From Planctomycetota bacterium (GTDB taxonomy: Bacteria; Planctomycetota; UBA1135; UBA2386): a DNA stretch of 57,680 nucleotides. Below, one piece after another: positions 1-9,740 of the stretch (its first letter is position 1; every line of letters begins with the position of its first letter). Both the position numbers and the translations under genes were made by a program. The stretch covers positions 1-57,680 of the forward strand of contig JANQJF010000042.1 in NCBI GenBank assembly GCA_028281765.1. Direction: 5' to 3'. The notes under the pieces were generated by a model, which saw only the letters and a program-made list of their open reading frames with translations, was not told the DNA's origin and did no database searches.

Positions 1-142
1 CGAAAGTAGCCGTGTCAGTCGATTCGCTCGGAAGGCGCTGCGACGACACGGCTTGTCAGTGGACAAGTTGAGGAGCAGCAACGCAGCGAGCGGATCGAAT
101 GGGCGGCTACTTATGATGCGGACTTCGGACGCGGGGCACTAG
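1..142 (-). repeat. CTAG-bounded imperfect palindromic repeat, copy A (cut by window edge)
   Basis: This is the right part of a repeat found three more times in the window (19229-19387, 20622-20790, 44158-44326). It ends in CACTAG at 137-142. The centre carries the family's CTTGTC-AGTG-GACAAG hairpin at about 53-68, flanked by arms that pair imperfectly (GGCGCTGCG on the left, CGCAGCGAG on the right). The left terminus (CTAGTGTCCC in the full copies) would lie outside the window. Orientation matches copy D. The matching copies are seen directly; the nature of the element (MITE-like or structured intergenic repeat) is inferred. Confidence 0.85.
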
Positions 143-255
143 CTGGGGGACTGCGTCCCCCAGCGCGGGCTTGCCCGCGAACCCGCCATGGCCAAAGCTA
201 CGGGGGATTTGGGGGGCAGTCGCCCCCCAAAGCCGCAAGGCGCGAAGCGCCTTGC
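143..255. repeat. Run of four perfect hairpins
   Basis: Four back-to-back perfect inverted repeats follow copy A of the palindromic repeat: 143-163 (9-bp arms, 3-nt loop), 164-179 (7-bp arms, 2-nt loop), 208-231 (10-bp arms including a run of six G, 4-nt loop) and 235-255 (9-bp arms GCAAGGCGC/GCGCCTTGC, 3-nt loop). No gene with credible codon use was found here. The run could be part of a larger structured or mobile element, or a terminator region for the minus-strand sigma/anti-sigma operon ending at 434. None of the hairpins is followed by a clear T tract on the minus strand. Confidence 0.6.
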
Positions 256-278
256 AGAGAACTAGAACTAAACGGGTG

Positions 279-340
279 CCCGATCCGTCCGCGTCCCACA
301 ATTTTTTCGGTGTCGCTCAACACCTCGCGGACGGATCGGG
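279..340. repeat. 15-bp perfect inverted repeat with 32-nt loop
   Basis: Arms CCCGATCCGTCCGCG (279-293) and its exact reverse complement (326-340) enclose a loop that itself holds a small hairpin, GGTGT/ACACC, at about 309-324 and a T6 run at 302-307. It lies downstream of the minus-strand gene ending at 434 and could act as its transcription end. The A/T run sits in the loop rather than after the stem, so it is not a canonical intrinsic terminator. The rest of 341-433 holds only a weak GGTGA/TCACC hairpin. Confidence 0.5.
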
Positions 341-433
341 TGATCTCCCGGGGGGCAGGCCCCACTGGTGAATCGTCACCCTGGAGAAGAGAGGTCAGCG
401 CTATAGTTGCCACTCGACGCGGCAAGGTTTCAC

Positions 434-2083
434 CTATTCGACCAACGGAACGAGAATTCGTTGGTTGCTCATGAATTGTTCTCGAGCCTCCGGGGACAGC
501 GTCGCGCCAAATTCCCGGAGCAGCCGCTTCTGCAGGTCCAGCTGGCGCCGCGCAGCCTCGTGGATGTTGGCGCCGCGCATCACTCCGCGCCGCTCCAGCG
601 CGTCTGACTTGTTCTGCCAGAACGACTTCGGCAACTCGTCCACCCACTCGCGGACAACGCCGTTCAGGCGCTTCGACGCATCACCCTCGAGCCCGAGGCC
701 CTGACTGAAGCGAGTCGTCCACCTGTCCGTCATGGAGTCAGGCCCTGCCACTTTCGACGGTTTCGCGAACTGGGCCATGACCAGATTGGTCCCGAACACC
801 GACATCCCGACGCGGTCCCTGCCGCCAGGCGATGTCAGCGCGGCGAACTGATCCGGCGTCAGAAGCGACTCGATCTCACCGAAGAACTCCTGCTTGTAGT
901 CGAACTCGGCCACGAGCGTTTCGAGCTTGTGCGCGTGCGAGGCGCTGTCAGCACGCAGGTTGGCGTCACGCTTGCCGTAGAAGTCCATCAGATTCGTCAG
1001 CTTCGTCCGCTGCTCGTCCGTGACGTCGATCCCGGAAGCCGCAAGAGTCGACAGCACCTGGTTACCGACGATCGAGGGATGGGTGAAACGACCGTTGATC
1101 CCGGCGCCGCCCAGCTCCACGTCGGCCAGAGCACTGGCTTGCGCCACGAGCCCCGCGTTGAGCCGCTGCAGTTCGGCAACGATCTTGAGGTCCGGCGACT
1201 CACCCTTCTCCACGGCTGCCATCAGCTCGTCGAACAGCGGCACCATGTCTTTCGTCGCGGATCCGATCAGCTCCCAGTCCAGGGCACCCAGAATGTCCTC
1301 CGAGCACCCGCCGGCCACGAGAAACGCCTGGCTCTGTTCGGGCTCGATCGCCGGCTCGGCCGACTCCGAATCGACCGGCTGCGATTCGACGACCGCCGTG
1401 CGATCGACCCGGGACCGTAGTCCCTCGTTTTCGGCCCGAAGCTCCTCGAGCCGTCGGCGCAGATCGCCGACCTCGGCTTCGAGCACGGTCGCATTCGGCG
1501 CGTCGTCGATGCGCGCGACGCCGCCTTCGGCATGCGCGTCCCCGCCGCCGAACTGACTCCAACTGAAACCGCCCGCAATCGCGCCGAAGCTCAGCGAGCC
1601 CACTACCAACACACCGTCGCGTTTCGTCCAACTCATCGATTCGATCTCCACCGTGGTTTGTCTCTCCAGAACGAGCGCGCCGAACGGCAGCAGTCGCAAC
1701 GCCGCGCCGGACTCGCTGCGAATGCGGTCGCCGGGCGTCACGTGCAGTTCGACTGCCGGACCGGGCAGCACGGTCGTTCGCTCGTACGCCCGCTCGAATT
1801 CGACCGAACCCCGCGCGACCTCGACGCGCACCAAGACCTCCGGGTGGTCGGGACGCAACCAAGCCATCATCGCGAGGCCGACGAGGAAACCCGCGGCCGC
1901 GGCCGTGAATGCAGCACTCCAGCGCCAGCGCGCACGTCTTGGCTCGACCGATACCGGCGGTTCGGCGCCACTGCCGCGCTGCAACTCGCGCGCGATCCGC
2001 CCGGTGAGGTCCGGCGGACGAGCGCGTCCACCCAACTCCTCGAGCATCGTCTCGAGAACGCGATCCGCTTCCTTCTCGCTCAT
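434..2083 (-). CDS. Large single-pass anti-sigma-factor-like protein with FecR-like and LTxxQ-like regions
   Basis: The 549-aa protein's ATG overlaps the stop of the ECF sigma gene (ATGA), so the two are translationally coupled. That arrangement is typical of an ECF sigma factor followed by its membrane anti-sigma regulator. Visible parts: a short charged N-terminal cytoplasmic region (about 1-50), one membrane segment (about 54-76, Ala/Gly/Leu rich), a FecR-like beta segment (about 82-150, containing PGDRIRSESG), a predicted coiled coil (about 195-225, EVGDLRRRLEELRAENEGLR), and a long helical C-terminal half. The C-terminal half has repeated LTPDQ/VTDEQ/LSPEA motifs that recall LTxxQ/Spy-type periplasmic helical proteins. 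Typical anti-sigma factors are much shorter. The anti-sigma role is inferred from position and topology; no zinc-binding ZAS motif was seen. A role as a periplasmic sensor is a guess. Confidence 0.7.
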   Translation of the reverse strand: MSEKEADRVLETMLEELGGRARPPDLTGRIARELQRGSGAEPPVSVEPRRARWRWSAAFTAAAAGFLVGLAMMAWLRPDHPEVLVRVEVARGSVEFERAYERTTVLPGPAVELHVTPGDRIRSESGAALRLLPFGALVLERQTTVEIESMSWTKRDGVLVVGSLSFGAIAGGFSWSQFGGGDAHAEGGVARIDDAPNATVLEAEVGDLRRRLEELRAENEGLRSRVDRTAVVESQPVDSESAEPAIEPEQSQAFLVAGGCSEDILGALDWELIGSATKDMVPLFDELMAAVEKGESPDLKIVAELQRLNAGLVAQASALADVELGGAGINGRFTHPSIVGNQVLSTLAASGIDVTDEQRTKLTNLMDFYGKRDANLRADSASHAHKLETLVAEFDYKQEFFGEIESLLTPDQFAALTSPGGRDRVGMSVFGTNLVMAQFAKPSKVAGPDSMTDRWTTRFSQGLGLEGDASKRLNGVVREWVDELPKSFWQNKSDALERRGVMRGANIHEAARRQLDLQKRLLREFGATLSPEAREQFMSNQRILVPLVE

Positions 2084-2637
2084 GACCCGATCCTCCGCTC
2101 GACGCATTCGCGCAGCAGTTGGCGCACGCGACGCAGCAAGCTCTTCGTTCCGTCGACGCCGATCCCGAGGCGCTCGGCGATTTCACTGCGCGAACAGCCA
2201 TCCCGGTAGCGCATCCGCAACGCGTCCCGACCGCGTCCGTCGAGCAGTTCGAGGCACGCGTCGAGCGCTTCGAGATAGCGGTGCCCGCCATCCCGCGCGC
2301 AGAGACGGTTCCAGGTCGAGTCGATCCGATCGAACTCGACGTCGACCGTCAGAGCGGCGTCTCGCCGGCGCCGTCTCTGCTTGAGGAACAGATTGCGCGC
2401 GACGGTCTGCAGATATGCCGCGGTCGTCGCGGGTCCACGGTCTTCGAACGGCGCCCGCAGCACGGCGAGGAACGTCTCCTGCGTCAGGTCCTCGGCATCC
2501 GACGCGTCCGCGCCGAGATAGCGGAGGTAGCGCCAGATCCCGGTCTGGTGGGCTCGCACGATCTCGAGCGGGTCGGCCACGCGGCGTGGCGCGCTGCCTT
2601 CGGTTGGAACAGGAGACTGGGTTTCCACTCGCTTCAC
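2080..2637 (-). CDS. ECF-type RNA polymerase sigma factor
   Basis: The protein is about 185 aa from a GTG start at 2637; an in-frame alternative GTG is at 2628. Sigma region 2 is clear (YLRYLGADASDAEDLTQETF, followed by LRAPFEDRG), then region 4 with a helix-turn-helix near the C terminus (CSRSEIAERLGIGVDGTKSLL). It would direct RNA polymerase to a stress or envelope regulon under control of the membrane protein encoded immediately downstream with a 4-nt overlap. The frame extends further 5' to 2760, but that extension (Cys- and Arg-rich) does not look like sigma-factor sequence and overlaps the divergent intergenic region. The class is secure; the exact start is not. Confidence 0.88.
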   Translation of the reverse strand: MKRVETQSPVPTEGSAPRRVADPLEIVRAHQTGIWRYLRYLGADASDAEDLTQETFLAVLRAPFEDRGPATTAAYLQTVARNLFLKQRRRRRDAALTVDVEFDRIDSTWNRLCARDGGHRYLEALDACLELLDGRGRDALRMRYRDGCSRSEIAERLGIGVDGTKSLLRRVRQLLRECVERRIGS

Positions 2638-2867
2638 GTCGGTCCGACAGGCTCGTTCACGGACCCGCGGTAGAGTCCCGAGACGGCTGCAAAGGGTGCA
2701 GAAAATACCCGACCCCTCACGCGCAACCGCACGCCACCCATACTCCCCACCGCATGGCACACATCTCGCTCACGAGGGTCTGGCCCGCACGCGGCGCCGT
2801 GTGGGGGCCTTTGCCACACCGAAAACGTCCGCTAGACTCCCTTGTCGTCGAACTCCCAGGGAATGGC

Positions 2868-5477
2868 GTGTTCCGCCCGATTTCCACCTCTGCACTCCTT
2901 CTCTCCTTCCACCTTCTCTCGTTCGGCCTGACCGGGCAGCAAGCGCCCGAAGCCCCCAGCGACAGCTGGTTGGTTCAGTTCACCGAACGGAGCTTTGACC
3001 TGGAGCCCTTGCGGTCCGCGATCGTCACCGGCGACTCGGCCGAGGCTCAGCGTCTGATCCGAGAATTCGAAGCATCTGCGAAGACCGATCAGGACGACTT
3101 CCGTCGCGCGGTCGAGGCGCGGGGCGGCAAGGTCCGCTCGCACTGGTGGATCATCAACGGCTGCCACGTCCGGGCGTCGGCCGCCGCCGCGACCGAGCTC
3201 GCGACGCTGCCCAACGTGTTCCGCGTCGAGAAAGACGAGTTCGCGAAGGGCACCGACAACGGCAAGCCGCTCGACCACTTCAACCACGGCACCGAACTGC
3301 TCTACTCGATCGGGCTCGACGGCACGTCGCTGAACGACTCGATCATCGCAATCCTCGATTCGGGCCTCGACGAGAACGTCGCGGGCATCGGCCGCCCCCA
3401 CCGCGCGTTCTACCGTGACGGTGATCCGTCGACTACGACGCCCGGCGGTATCGGCGGCAGCCGCATCGTGCTGAGCCAACAGTTCGGCGTGATGCCGACC
3501 GACGACGCCCACGGGCACGGCACGCGCGTCGGCGCGATCGCCGCGGGCGCGAACTGGGGCACCCCTTCCGCGACCGATGGCCACGCGAAGGGTGCGTTGA
3601 TCGCAAACTACGCGATCGGCGACTCGATCGGACCCGGCGGCGGAATCTTCGCGCTGTACTCGTCGATGATCTCGGCGTGGCAACAGGTGCTCGTCGACCG
3701 CGCGACGCACAACATCGTCGTCGCGAACCTCTCGTTCGGCGGCGAACAGGATCCGCTGCACGCGACCCAACAGGCCCTCGACTCGGCCGCACGCATCGGC
3801 GACATCCTGATCTGCGTCAGCGCGGGCAACAGCGGACCCAGCGCGTTCACCGGGCAGCAGAGCTGCGCCAACGGCCTCGCGGTCGCGTCCGCATTCGAGG
3901 ACAGCCACGCGATCCTGACCGAGTCGTCCCGTGGACCGATGGTCAACGACTCGCAGCGCACCTACCCGGATATCACCGCCGTCGCGATGGCCCGCGTCCC
4001 AAACACGGACTGCGAGGACGTGAACGACCTGTTCGGAGGCACGTCGGCCGCCTCGGCGCGCGTCGCCGGCGCCGCGATGACGCTCCGCGCATCCGTCCCC
4101 TCGCTGCAGGCCGACGAGACGAAGGCGATCCTCCTCGCCTCGAGCTACGACATCTCCGAGCGGAATCCGTCGATGAGCGTCAACGCTTACGGCGCCGGAC
4201 TCATGCGGCAGGACCAGGCGTTGATCACGGCAGCGACCGTCACGCAGCACGCACGCGACCTGATCACGACGCCGGGCACGACCCTCAGCCTCGGCATCCC
4301 GACGGTGCAGGGCCAGCACTACCGCGTGGCGCTGGCGTGGATGCGCGGTCACTTCACGAGCACGAACTGGTCGGACCTCAACCTCGCGGTCGTCAACCCG
4401 TTCAATCAGCAAACTCTGGTCACCTCGAACTCGCCGCGCAACCTCTACGAGTACTGCGACTTCGTCGCGCCGCCCGGCGGGCTCGTCGTCATCGAAGTGA
4501 GCGCGGTGACGATCGAGAACTCGATGCAAGAGTTCGCAGTCGCCATTTCGGCGCAGCCGGAGTTCTCGCCTCAGCGCGGCTGGTTCACCGTGGGTGGCGC
4601 AGGCTGCGAAGGGCCCGTACCCAATGGCGTGCCGACGTGCGCCGCGGTCAACGACGGCGCGCAGGAAGGCCAGCTGATCCAGCTGCTCTACACCGCGCGA
4701 TTCGAACACGCGATCGAACTCGTCGCGCCGCCCGGCGGACTCAATCTGACGGGCTTCGAGATCTTCACGTCGAGTTCGGGACCGGCGACGCTGCAGACCG
4801 CGGTCTACCTCGACGCCGGAGGTCAGCCGCAACCGACGCCCGTGCGCACCGGCACGATGCTCACCGATGATCCCGAACGCTGGTATCGCACCGAATTCGG
4901 TTCTCCGGTGAACGTCCCCGCGGGACAGAGCGTATGGGTCGGTGTCTCCGGCTGGAGCAAGTCCAAGATCGTGCTCGACTCCAGCCAGCAATCGGAGACG
5001 ACGCGGATGTTCTGGCGCGACCGCTGCGCGGGTTCGACGGCGTGGGGCGGCTCCTACCTCGAGTTCGTCGGCGCACGCGCGCTGTGCAGCGGCACCGCCG
5101 TCGGTGAAGTGCCCTACCACACGGTCCGCGGGGCACCACGTATCGGTGAGGTCGCGACGCTCGACGTCGAGCGGCTCGAACCACTCACGAACACGATCGC
5201 CCTGATCGGGTTCTCCGATCAGGTGTGGACCGGCGGCTCCCTGCCGTTCGACATCTCGCTGCTCGGCGGCACGGGCTGCCTGCTGCACGTCGACCCGATC
5301 GTCACGACGAACGCCGTGGCCGATCCCTCCGGGCGCGCGTCCGTGACGCTGCCGATCCCGTTCGACCCGGCGGTCCCCGGGTGGCCGATCTACACTCAGT
5401 ATCTGATCCTGGACTTCCTCGGCCCGCGGACGCTCACGAGTTCCAACTCGGGCCGCACGATCGTCGGACGCCGCTAA
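2868..5477 (+). CDS. Secreted subtilisin-like serine protease (peptidase S8)
   Basis: The 869-aa precursor starts at GTG 2868, preceded by an AGGGA ribosome site; this start gives a signal peptide (hydrophobic LLLSFHLLSFGL, cleavage near Gly-Gln-Gln). Catalytic triad: Asp164 (AILDSG), His217 (GHGTRVGAIA) and Ser393 (GGTSAASARVAGAA). The oxyanion Asn lies in SAGNSG. An inhibitor-like propeptide (about 40-140) precedes the protease domain (about 145-450). After it come beta-rich domains and a C-terminal tail (from about 790, GGTGCLLHVDPIV) of the kind shared by other secreted proteins in this window. It is divergent from the ECF sigma operon across about 230 bp. It likely degrades extracellular or envelope protein; the substrate is unknown. 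The frame is open upstream to 2415, but that part overlaps the sigma gene and is not credible. Confidence 0.93.
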   Translation: MFRPISTSALLLSFHLLSFGLTGQQAPEAPSDSWLVQFTERSFDLEPLRSAIVTGDSAEAQRLIREFEASAKTDQDDFRRAVEARGGKVRSHWWIINGCHVRASAAAATELATLPNVFRVEKDEFAKGTDNGKPLDHFNHGTELLYSIGLDGTSLNDSIIAILDSGLDENVAGIGRPHRAFYRDGDPSTTTPGGIGGSRIVLSQQFGVMPTDDAHGHGTRVGAIAAGANWGTPSATDGHAKGALIANYAIGDSIGPGGGIFALYSSMISAWQQVLVDRATHNIVVANLSFGGEQDPLHATQQALDSAARIGDILICVSAGNSGPSAFTGQQSCANGLAVASAFEDSHAILTESSRGPMVNDSQRTYPDITAVAMARVPNTDCEDVNDLFGGTSAASARVAGAAMTLRASVPSLQADETKAILLASSYDISERNPSMSVNAYGAGLMRQDQALITAATVTQHARDLITTPGTTLSLGIPTVQGQHYRVALAWMRGHFTSTNWSDLNLAVVNPFNQQTLVTSNSPRNLYEYCDFVAPPGGLVVIEVSAVTIENSMQEFAVAISAQPEFSPQRGWFTVGGAGCEGPVPNGVPTCAAVNDGAQEGQLIQLLYTARFEHAIELVAPPGGLNLTGFEIFTSSSGPATLQTAVYLDAGGQPQPTPVRTGTMLTDDPERWYRTEFGSPVNVPAGQSVWVGVSGWSKSKIVLDSSQQSETTRMFWRDRCAGSTAWGGSYLEFVGARALCSGTAVGEVPYHTVRGAPRIGEVATLDVERLEPLTNTIALIGFSDQVWTGGSLPFDISLLGGTGCLLHVDPIVTTNAVADPSGRASVTLPIPFDPAVPGWPIYTQYLILDFLGPRTLTSSNSGRTIVGRR

Positions 5478-5524
5478 TTCGGCCTGGCCCGCGCCGCCGC
5501 ACCGCGACTACAGTCGCGGTCAGA

Positions 5525-7609
5525 ATGGACGAACGCCTGCGATTCGCTGACGAATTTCCGGTGCCGAGCCTCGACGCGTGGCGAGAGAAGGTCGAGCGAG
5601 ACCTGCGCGGTCGGGACTACGCGGACCTCGCGTGGAACGCGCCGGACGGCGCGCCGATCGAGCCACTGGCGACGCGCGCGACGATCGAGAACCTTCCCCA
5701 TCTCGCCGCTGCACCCCAGAGCTGGCTCGGCTCGCACGGAGCCTGGCGGATCCGCGAACTCATCGTGACCAGCGAACCGTCCGCAGCGGCGGAGCAGGCA
5801 CGCAACGCGCTCGAGAACGACGTCGCGGAGATCGAACTCTGCTTCGACGACCTCTCTCGCGACGCTCGCGAACCCGGCGAGAACGACGAGGCTCCCGGCG
5901 TGTCCGGCATCGCCATTCACTCCCTCGAAGACTTCCGCGCGGCGATCGAAGGTATCGATCTCGCACGCGCGCACATCGGCATCTCCGCAGGAGAAACCGC
6001 GTTGCCCGCACTCGCGTACCTCGTCGAGGTCGCGAGTGAACGCGGCGCCAGCCTCGACGCCCTCCACGGTGACATCGACTTCGATCCGATCTCCCGGCTG
6101 ACCCAGCGGCAGGCCGGGTTCGATCCGAACGACGACGACGTGGTCGTGTCGACGTGCACTTCGATCGATCACGTCTTCGGCGAGAGCGCGGACGTGATCC
6201 GATGGTGCGCCGAGCACGCTCCGGGCATCCGACCGCTCACACTCGACGCGCAGGGGTATCACCTCTCGGGAGCGTCACCCGCCCGCGAACTCGAATGCGC
6301 GATCGCGCACGTCGTCGACGTCGCGCGCCGACTCGCCGAGCGCGGCATCGACTTCGACGCCTTCGCTCGAGCCTCGACGGTCCGCATGCAGGTGTCGCAC
6401 GAACTGCTGACGTGCATCGCCAAGTTGCGTGCGTTCCGCCTGCTGTGGGCCAAGGTCGCGCACGCCTTCGGTTGCAACGACCCCGCGAGCATGCGGCCCA
6501 ACCTCTCCTGCGTGACGAGCGGACGCAGCCGCTCGTACCGCTACGACACGCGCACCAATCTCCTGCGGACGACGCTCGCGGGCTTCGCCGCGATCACCGG
6601 CGGCTGCGACTCCCTCGCAATCGTTCCGTTCGAAGAAGATCCGTCCCATCAGGACGACCAAGCCCGCCGACTCGCACGACAGCAGCAGCTGCTGCTCCGG
6701 GACGAGTCGTATCTCGACGCGGTGGCCGACCCGGCGGGAGGCTCGTTCGCGATCGAGGCTCTCACGCACCGGCTCGCCGAGGCCGCCTGGAACGGCCTGC
6801 AGCGCATCGAGCACGGTGGCGGGTTGTGCGAGTCGATCCGTGACGGCAGCCTCTTCTCGATCGTCGTCGAGACCGCCGAAGCGCGCACGCGCGAGTTTGC
6901 TTCGCGGCAACGCGTGCTGGTCGGCATCAACCGCTACGTCGATCCCGAGCTCGAAGGCGAGTCGACTCATCGACCGCAGGCCGAGACGGCGATCGATCGC
7001 GTCACTCGGGGCCACTTCGCGTGGCTCGACAGCCGTGACGAGGAGAGCACGATGTCCGCGGTCGACGCGTTCGCGCGCGGCGGAGACCTCGTCTCCGGAG
7101 CGCGTGCCGCCGCACGAGCCAGCGCGACGTCGGCCGAAATCGCGATGGCGCGTTGGCCACGCGGCGAACACTTCCGCCATCGCTTCCCGCCGATCGCGCT
7201 GCTGGATGGCGACGAGTTCGAAGAACTCCGCGAGGGACGAGAGGGCGAGCCCTCGATCGCGATCATCGCGCAGCTCACGGTCAATCGCGAGACGCGCGCA
7301 CGCGCCGCGTTCGCGCGCTCGATCCTGCGCGCGGCCGGATACGACGTGCGAGAACCCGATCCATACAACCGAATCGACTCACTCATCGACGCGATCTCGG
7401 AAATCGGTCCTCAGCTCGTCACGCTGTGCGGCGACGACGACGGGTACGCAGCCGCGGTCGAACGACTCGAAGGCGTGCGTTGCGCCGTCCTCGCGATCGG
7501 ACCCGACCAACCGAAGCTGCAGGCGCACGGCGTGGCGTTCGTCGAAGACGGCGCCGACGTCATCGCGGTCCTGACCGCGCTCGCCCACGGAGGGAACCAT
7601 GAAGCCTGA
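5525..7609 (+). CDS. mutA: Methylmalonyl-CoA mutase small (beta) subunit
   Basis: This 694-aa protein is the non-catalytic partner of the mutase encoded next. The heterodimer interconverts (R)-methylmalonyl-CoA and succinyl-CoA in propionate, odd-chain fatty-acid and branched amino-acid metabolism. The N-terminal two thirds follow the mutase TIM-barrel pattern ([20 protein letters not shown] and [16 protein letters not shown] are recognisable). The C-terminal domain has the size of a cobalamin-binding fold but lacks the DxHxxG motif, as expected for this subunit. Start ATG 5525 follows the subtilase by 47 nt. The 3' end overlaps mutB by 11 nt, so the two are co-translated. Assignment to the small subunit rests on the missing B12 motif and the gene pairing. 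Confidence 0.92.
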   Translation: MDERLRFADEFPVPSLDAWREKVERDLRGRDYADLAWNAPDGAPIEPLATRATIENLPHLAAAPQSWLGSHGAWRIRELIVTSEPSAAAEQARNALENDVAEIELCFDDLSRDAREPGENDEAPGVSGIAIHSLEDFRAAIEGIDLARAHIGISAGETALPALAYLVEVASERGASLDALHGDIDFDPISRLTQRQAGFDPNDDDVVVSTCTSIDHVFGESADVIRWCAEHAPGIRPLTLDAQGYHLSGASPARELECAIAHVVDVARRLAERGIDFDAFARASTVRMQVSHELLTCIAKLRAFRLLWAKVAHAFGCNDPASMRPNLSCVTSGRSRSYRYDTRTNLLRTTLAGFAAITGGCDSLAIVPFEEDPSHQDDQARRLARQQQLLLRDESYLDAVADPAGGSFAIEALTHRLAEAAWNGLQRIEHGGGLCESIRDGSLFSIVVETAEARTREFASRQRVLVGINRYVDPELEGESTHRPQAETAIDRVTRGHFAWLDSRDEESTMSAVDAFARGGDLVSGARAAARASATSAEIAMARWPRGEHFRHRFPPIALLDGDEFEELREGREGEPSIAIIAQLTVNRETRARAAFARSILRAAGYDVREPDPYNRIDSLIDAISEIGPQLVTLCGDDDGYAAAVERLEGVRCAVLAIGPDQPKLQAHGVAFVEDGADVIAVLTALAHGGNHEA

Positions 7610-9740
7610 CTTCACGAACATGCCGTACGGCTTCGAGGGGCTTCCGACGTGCGAACGACCGGCAGCAGGGAACGGCCGCGCGCTGCCCGAGGGTATCGAA
7701 CTGCAGGGCCGCTACGACTCGGAGGACTCGAAAGCCCTCGACCACGTCGACTACGCGCCAGGCCTGCCCCCATACTCGCGAGGGCCGTACACGACCATGT
7801 ACGCGACGCGGCCGTGGACGATCCGACAGTACGCCGGCTTCTCGACCGCAGAAGAGTCGAACGCGTTCTATCGCCGCAACCTGGCGATGGGTCAGCAGGG
7901 CCTGTCCGTCGCGTTCGATCTCGCGACCCATCGCGGCTACGACAGCGATCACCCGCGCGTCGCGGGCGATGTCGGCATGGCCGGCGTCGCGATCGATTCG
8001 ATCGCCGACGTCCGCATTCTGTTCGACGGCATCCCGCTCGACCGCGTGTCCGTGTCGATGACGATGAACGGCGCGGTCCTCCCGATCCTCGCCCTCTACG
8101 TCGTCGCGGCCGAGGAGCAGGGTGTGTCCCCCGAGCAGCTCAGCGGGACGATCCAGAACGACATCCTCAAGGAGTTCATGGTCCGGAACACCTACATCTA
8201 CCCACCCGGACCTTCGCTCAGAATCATCAGTGACATCTTCGGCTGGTGCGCGACCAACATGCCGAAGTTCAACTGCATCTCGGTCTCCGGCTACCACATG
8301 CAGGAGGCTGGCGCGACCGCCGACATCGAGCTCGCGTACACGCTGGCCGACGGACTCGAGTATCTGCGCTGCGGGATCGAGGCCGGACTCGACATCGACT
8401 CGTTCGCGCCGCGCATCTCGTTCTTCTGGGCGATCGGCATGAACTCCTTCACCGAGATCGCGAAGATGCGCGCCGGACGCCTGCTCTGGGCGAAGATCGT
8501 GCAGAGCCTCGGCGCGAAGAACCCGAAGTCGCTCGCGCTGCGCACCCACTGCCAGACCTCGGGCTGGTCGCTGACCGAACAGTCCCCCTTCAACAACGTC
8601 GGCCGCACGTGCGTCGAGGCGCTGGCCGCGGTCCTGGGCGGCACGCAGAGCCTGCACACGAACGCGCTCGACGAAGCGATCGCGCTGCCGAGCGACTTCT
8701 CGGCTCGCATCGCGCGCAACACACAGCTCGTCCTCCAGGAAGAGACCGACGTCTGCCGGCTCGTCGACCCGTTCGGCGGTTCCCACTTCGTCGAGAAACT
8801 GACGAAGGATCTGGCGGACCGCGCCTGGGAGCGCATTGCCGAGATCGAAGGGCTCGGCGGTATGGCCAAAGCCATCGAGCGCGGCGTGCCCAAGCTCCGC
8901 ATCGAGGAGGCGGCGGCGCTGCGCCAGGCGCGCATCGACTCCGGCCGCGACGTGATCGTCGGCGTCAACCGCTACAAAGCCGAAGGGGAGTCGACGCCAC
9001 TCGACATCCTCTCGGTCGACACGAAGGCCGTGCGCGCCGCGCAACTCGCAAGACTCGACGAACTGCGCGCGTCGCGGGACGCCGCTGCCGTCGAGAGCGC
9101 ACTCACGGCGCTCCGCGACGGTGCCGCGGGCGACGCGAACCTACTCGCACTGTCGATCGACGCAGCACGCGCCGGCGCGACCGTCGGGGAGATCTCCGCC
9201 GCGATCGAAGACGTGTTCGGACGATACGAAGCCTCGGTCCAGACCATCTCCGGCGTCTATGCTCGGGAGGCCGCAGACATGGCAGACGTGCAACAGATTC
9301 AGCAGCGCACGCAGGAGTTCCTCGAGAACGAAGGCCGGCGACCGCGCATTCTCGTCGCCAAGATGGGCCAGGACGGACACGACCGCGGCGCGAAGGTCAT
9401 CGCGACCGCGTTCGCCGATCTCGGCTTCGACGTCGACATCGGTCCGCTGTTCCAGACGCCGGAGGAAGTCGCGCGCCAGGCGATCGAGAACGACGTGCAC
9501 ATCGCCGGAGTCAGCAGCCTCGCGGGCGGCCACGGCACGCTCGTGCCCGAACTCGTCGCAGCGCTGCGCGACGGCGGCCGCCCCGACATCCTCGTGGTCG
9601 CAGGCGGCGTGATCCCCGAGAAGGATCACCAGTCGCTGATCGACGCCGGCTGCACCGCGATCTTCGGGCCCGGCACGGCAATCCCCGAGTCGGCCGGTGA
9701 ACTGCTCGACATCCTGGCGTCCCGCGAGGACGGCGCGTGA
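7599..9740 (+). CDS. mutB: Methylmalonyl-CoA mutase large (catalytic, B12-binding) subunit
   Basis: The 713-aa protein has the normal length for the catalytic alpha subunit. The TIM-barrel domain carries well-conserved blocks ([50 protein letters not shown]). The C-terminal cobalamin domain (about 580-713) contains the base-off/His-on motif D592-G-H594-D-R-G597; His594 would ligate cobalt. With MutA it performs the adenosylcobalamin-dependent carbon-skeleton rearrangement of methylmalonyl-CoA to succinyl-CoA. The MeaB-type GTPase that protects this enzyme is encoded 9.7 kb away at 19400 rather than adjacent. The mutB stop overlaps the next start (GTGA). Confidence 0.97.
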   Translation: MKPDFTNMPYGFEGLPTCERPAAGNGRALPEGIELQGRYDSEDSKALDHVDYAPGLPPYSRGPYTTMYATRPWTIRQYAGFSTAEESNAFYRRNLAMGQQGLSVAFDLATHRGYDSDHPRVAGDVGMAGVAIDSIADVRILFDGIPLDRVSVSMTMNGAVLPILALYVVAAEEQGVSPEQLSGTIQNDILKEFMVRNTYIYPPGPSLRIISDIFGWCATNMPKFNCISVSGYHMQEAGATADIELAYTLADGLEYLRCGIEAGLDIDSFAPRISFFWAIGMNSFTEIAKMRAGRLLWAKIVQSLGAKNPKSLALRTHCQTSGWSLTEQSPFNNVGRTCVEALAAVLGGTQSLHTNALDEAIALPSDFSARIARNTQLVLQEETDVCRLVDPFGGSHFVEKLTKDLADRAWERIAEIEGLGGMAKAIERGVPKLRIEEAAALRQARIDSGRDVIVGVNRYKAEGESTPLDILSVDTKAVRAAQLARLDELRASRDAAAVESALTALRDGAAGDANLLALSIDAARAGATVGEISAAIEDVFGRYEASVQTISGVYAREAADMADVQQIQQRTQEFLENEGRRPRILVAKMGQDGHDRGAKVIATAFADLGFDVDIGPLFQTPEEVARQAIENDVHIAGVSSLAGGHGTLVPELVAALRDGGRPDILVVAGGVIPEKDHQSLIDAGCTAIFGPGTAIPESAGELLDILASREDGA

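Noticed and set aside
2832..5288. 818-codon frame antisense to the subtilase
   Set aside because: Arg/Asp/Val-rich shadow frame typical of high-GC genes; no domain, and the opposite strand has a catalytic triad and signal peptide.
7569..7609. Frameshift between mutA and mutB
   Set aside because: The 11-nt overlap is between two complete subunits of normal length, each with its own start; no fusion or break is needed.
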